From contig CAHJXH010000010.1 of the NCBI GenBank assembly GCA_903644075.1, positions 1 through 38,408 of the forward strand: a stretch of DNA of 38,408 nucleotides. Reading direction: 5' to 3'. This DNA comes from Sphingobacteriaceae bacterium. Its GTDB lineage: Bacteria; Bacteroidota; Bacteroidia; Sphingobacteriales; Sphingobacteriaceae. Positions 38,202-38,408 of this stretch are shown here, piece by piece; the stretch's first letter is position 1; each line of letters begins with the position of its first letter. A program made the translations under genes and the position numbers. Under the pieces are notes generated by a model. That model had not been told where the DNA came from and made no database searches. It worked only from the letters and a program-made list of their open reading frames with translations.

Positions 38202-38408
38202 CGTCATTGAGGTACGAAGCAATCCCCGAGCTACAGAGACTGTACTTTAATTAACGTACTAATAATATTAAAGGTTTGTGATTCAATTTATGTCAGTCCG
38301 CTTATAGCCGCGGGGGCTTAGTTACTTTTTCTTGATAAAAAGTAACCAAAAATCAAGAAAGAAAAATGCTCCACCGCACAAGTCCACGACACGGCCACGC
38401 TTTTCTTT
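38202..38408. repeat. long inverted-repeat element, copy C, cut by the window end
   Basis: Begins CGTCATTGAGGTACGAAGCA. It shares TACAGAGACTGT and TTAATTAACGTA with related copies, then GTCAGTCCGCTTATAGCCGC (from 38292) and the hairpin GTTACTTTTT-CTTGAT-AAAAAGTAAC (38321-38346). The right end is outside the window. It sits just after the pdhB terminator. Confidence 0.78.

Overview
The window looks like a chromosomal piece from a Bacteroidota bacterium, most likely a Sphingobacteriaceae member of the Mucilaginibacter/Pedobacter type. This rests on lineage-typical families (DUF4199, DUF2752 next to a TM2 protein, a split DsbD, the CPBP-DUF2007-cdsA-psd order), on near absence of Shine-Dalgarno sites, and on many exact matches to the Bacteroidota -7 promoter box TAnnTTTG a short distance before genes. 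No rRNA, tRNA, CRISPR array, prophage or complete insertion sequence was seen. The genus call is inference from memory of these families.

Layout. 1-2.5 kb: peptide deformylase (def) and an M16 zinc peptidase, with a PemK/MazF-type toxin-antitoxin pair wedged between them and flanked by a perfect 47-bp direct repeat. 2.6-7.2 kb: hpt, an SGNH lipoprotein and mfd. 7.5-8.6 kb: three small membrane proteins (DUF4199, DUF2752, TM2). 8.7-12 kb: NIF3-family protein, coiled-coil zinc-ribbon protein, exported TPR protein. 12.2-15.9 kb (minus): a radical SAM protein and a four-gene signalling cassette (small CPPxC-tailed protein, 7-TM protein, histidine kinase with almost no sensor region, LuxR-type regulator). 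16.2-20.5 kb: metallophosphoesterase converging on a LUD-domain gene, then ftsH and rsfS. 20.6-24.5 kb: birA, a free DsbD N-terminal domain, DsbD and pfkA. 25.3-28 kb: rpsP, rimM, trmD, rplS, the classical ribosome/tRNA maturation set, here separated by repeat-filled spacers. 29-31.8 kb (minus): small secreted Cys protein, psd, cdsA, DUF2007 protein, CPBP protease. 31.8-38.1 kb: dusB, apaG, an S9 peptidase, a GNAT acetyltransferase and pdhB.

Intergenic DNA is unusually structured. One family of long inverted-repeat elements (about 580-800 bp, ends CGTCATTGCGAGG... / ...CTCGCAATGACG) occurs twice complete and once cut by the window edge. Shorter derivatives made of the terminal repeats alone occur at 12.1 and 26.5 kb. 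Internal hairpins in the long copies change sequence while keeping pairing. A second pattern, arrays with a 7-base period (TCTTGNN or its complement), follows pfkA and rimM and fills the trmD leader.

Most genes are housekeeping: protein maturation and quality control (def, M16, ftsH, S9), DNA repair (mfd), tRNA/ribosome maturation (dusB, rimM, trmD, rsfS), phospholipid synthesis (cdsA, psd), thiol redox (dsbD) and central carbon metabolism (pfkA, pdhB). The best candidates for something undescribed are the toxin-antitoxin insertion with its 47-bp repeats, the four-gene signalling cassette at 13.4-15.9 kb, and the structured repeat family.
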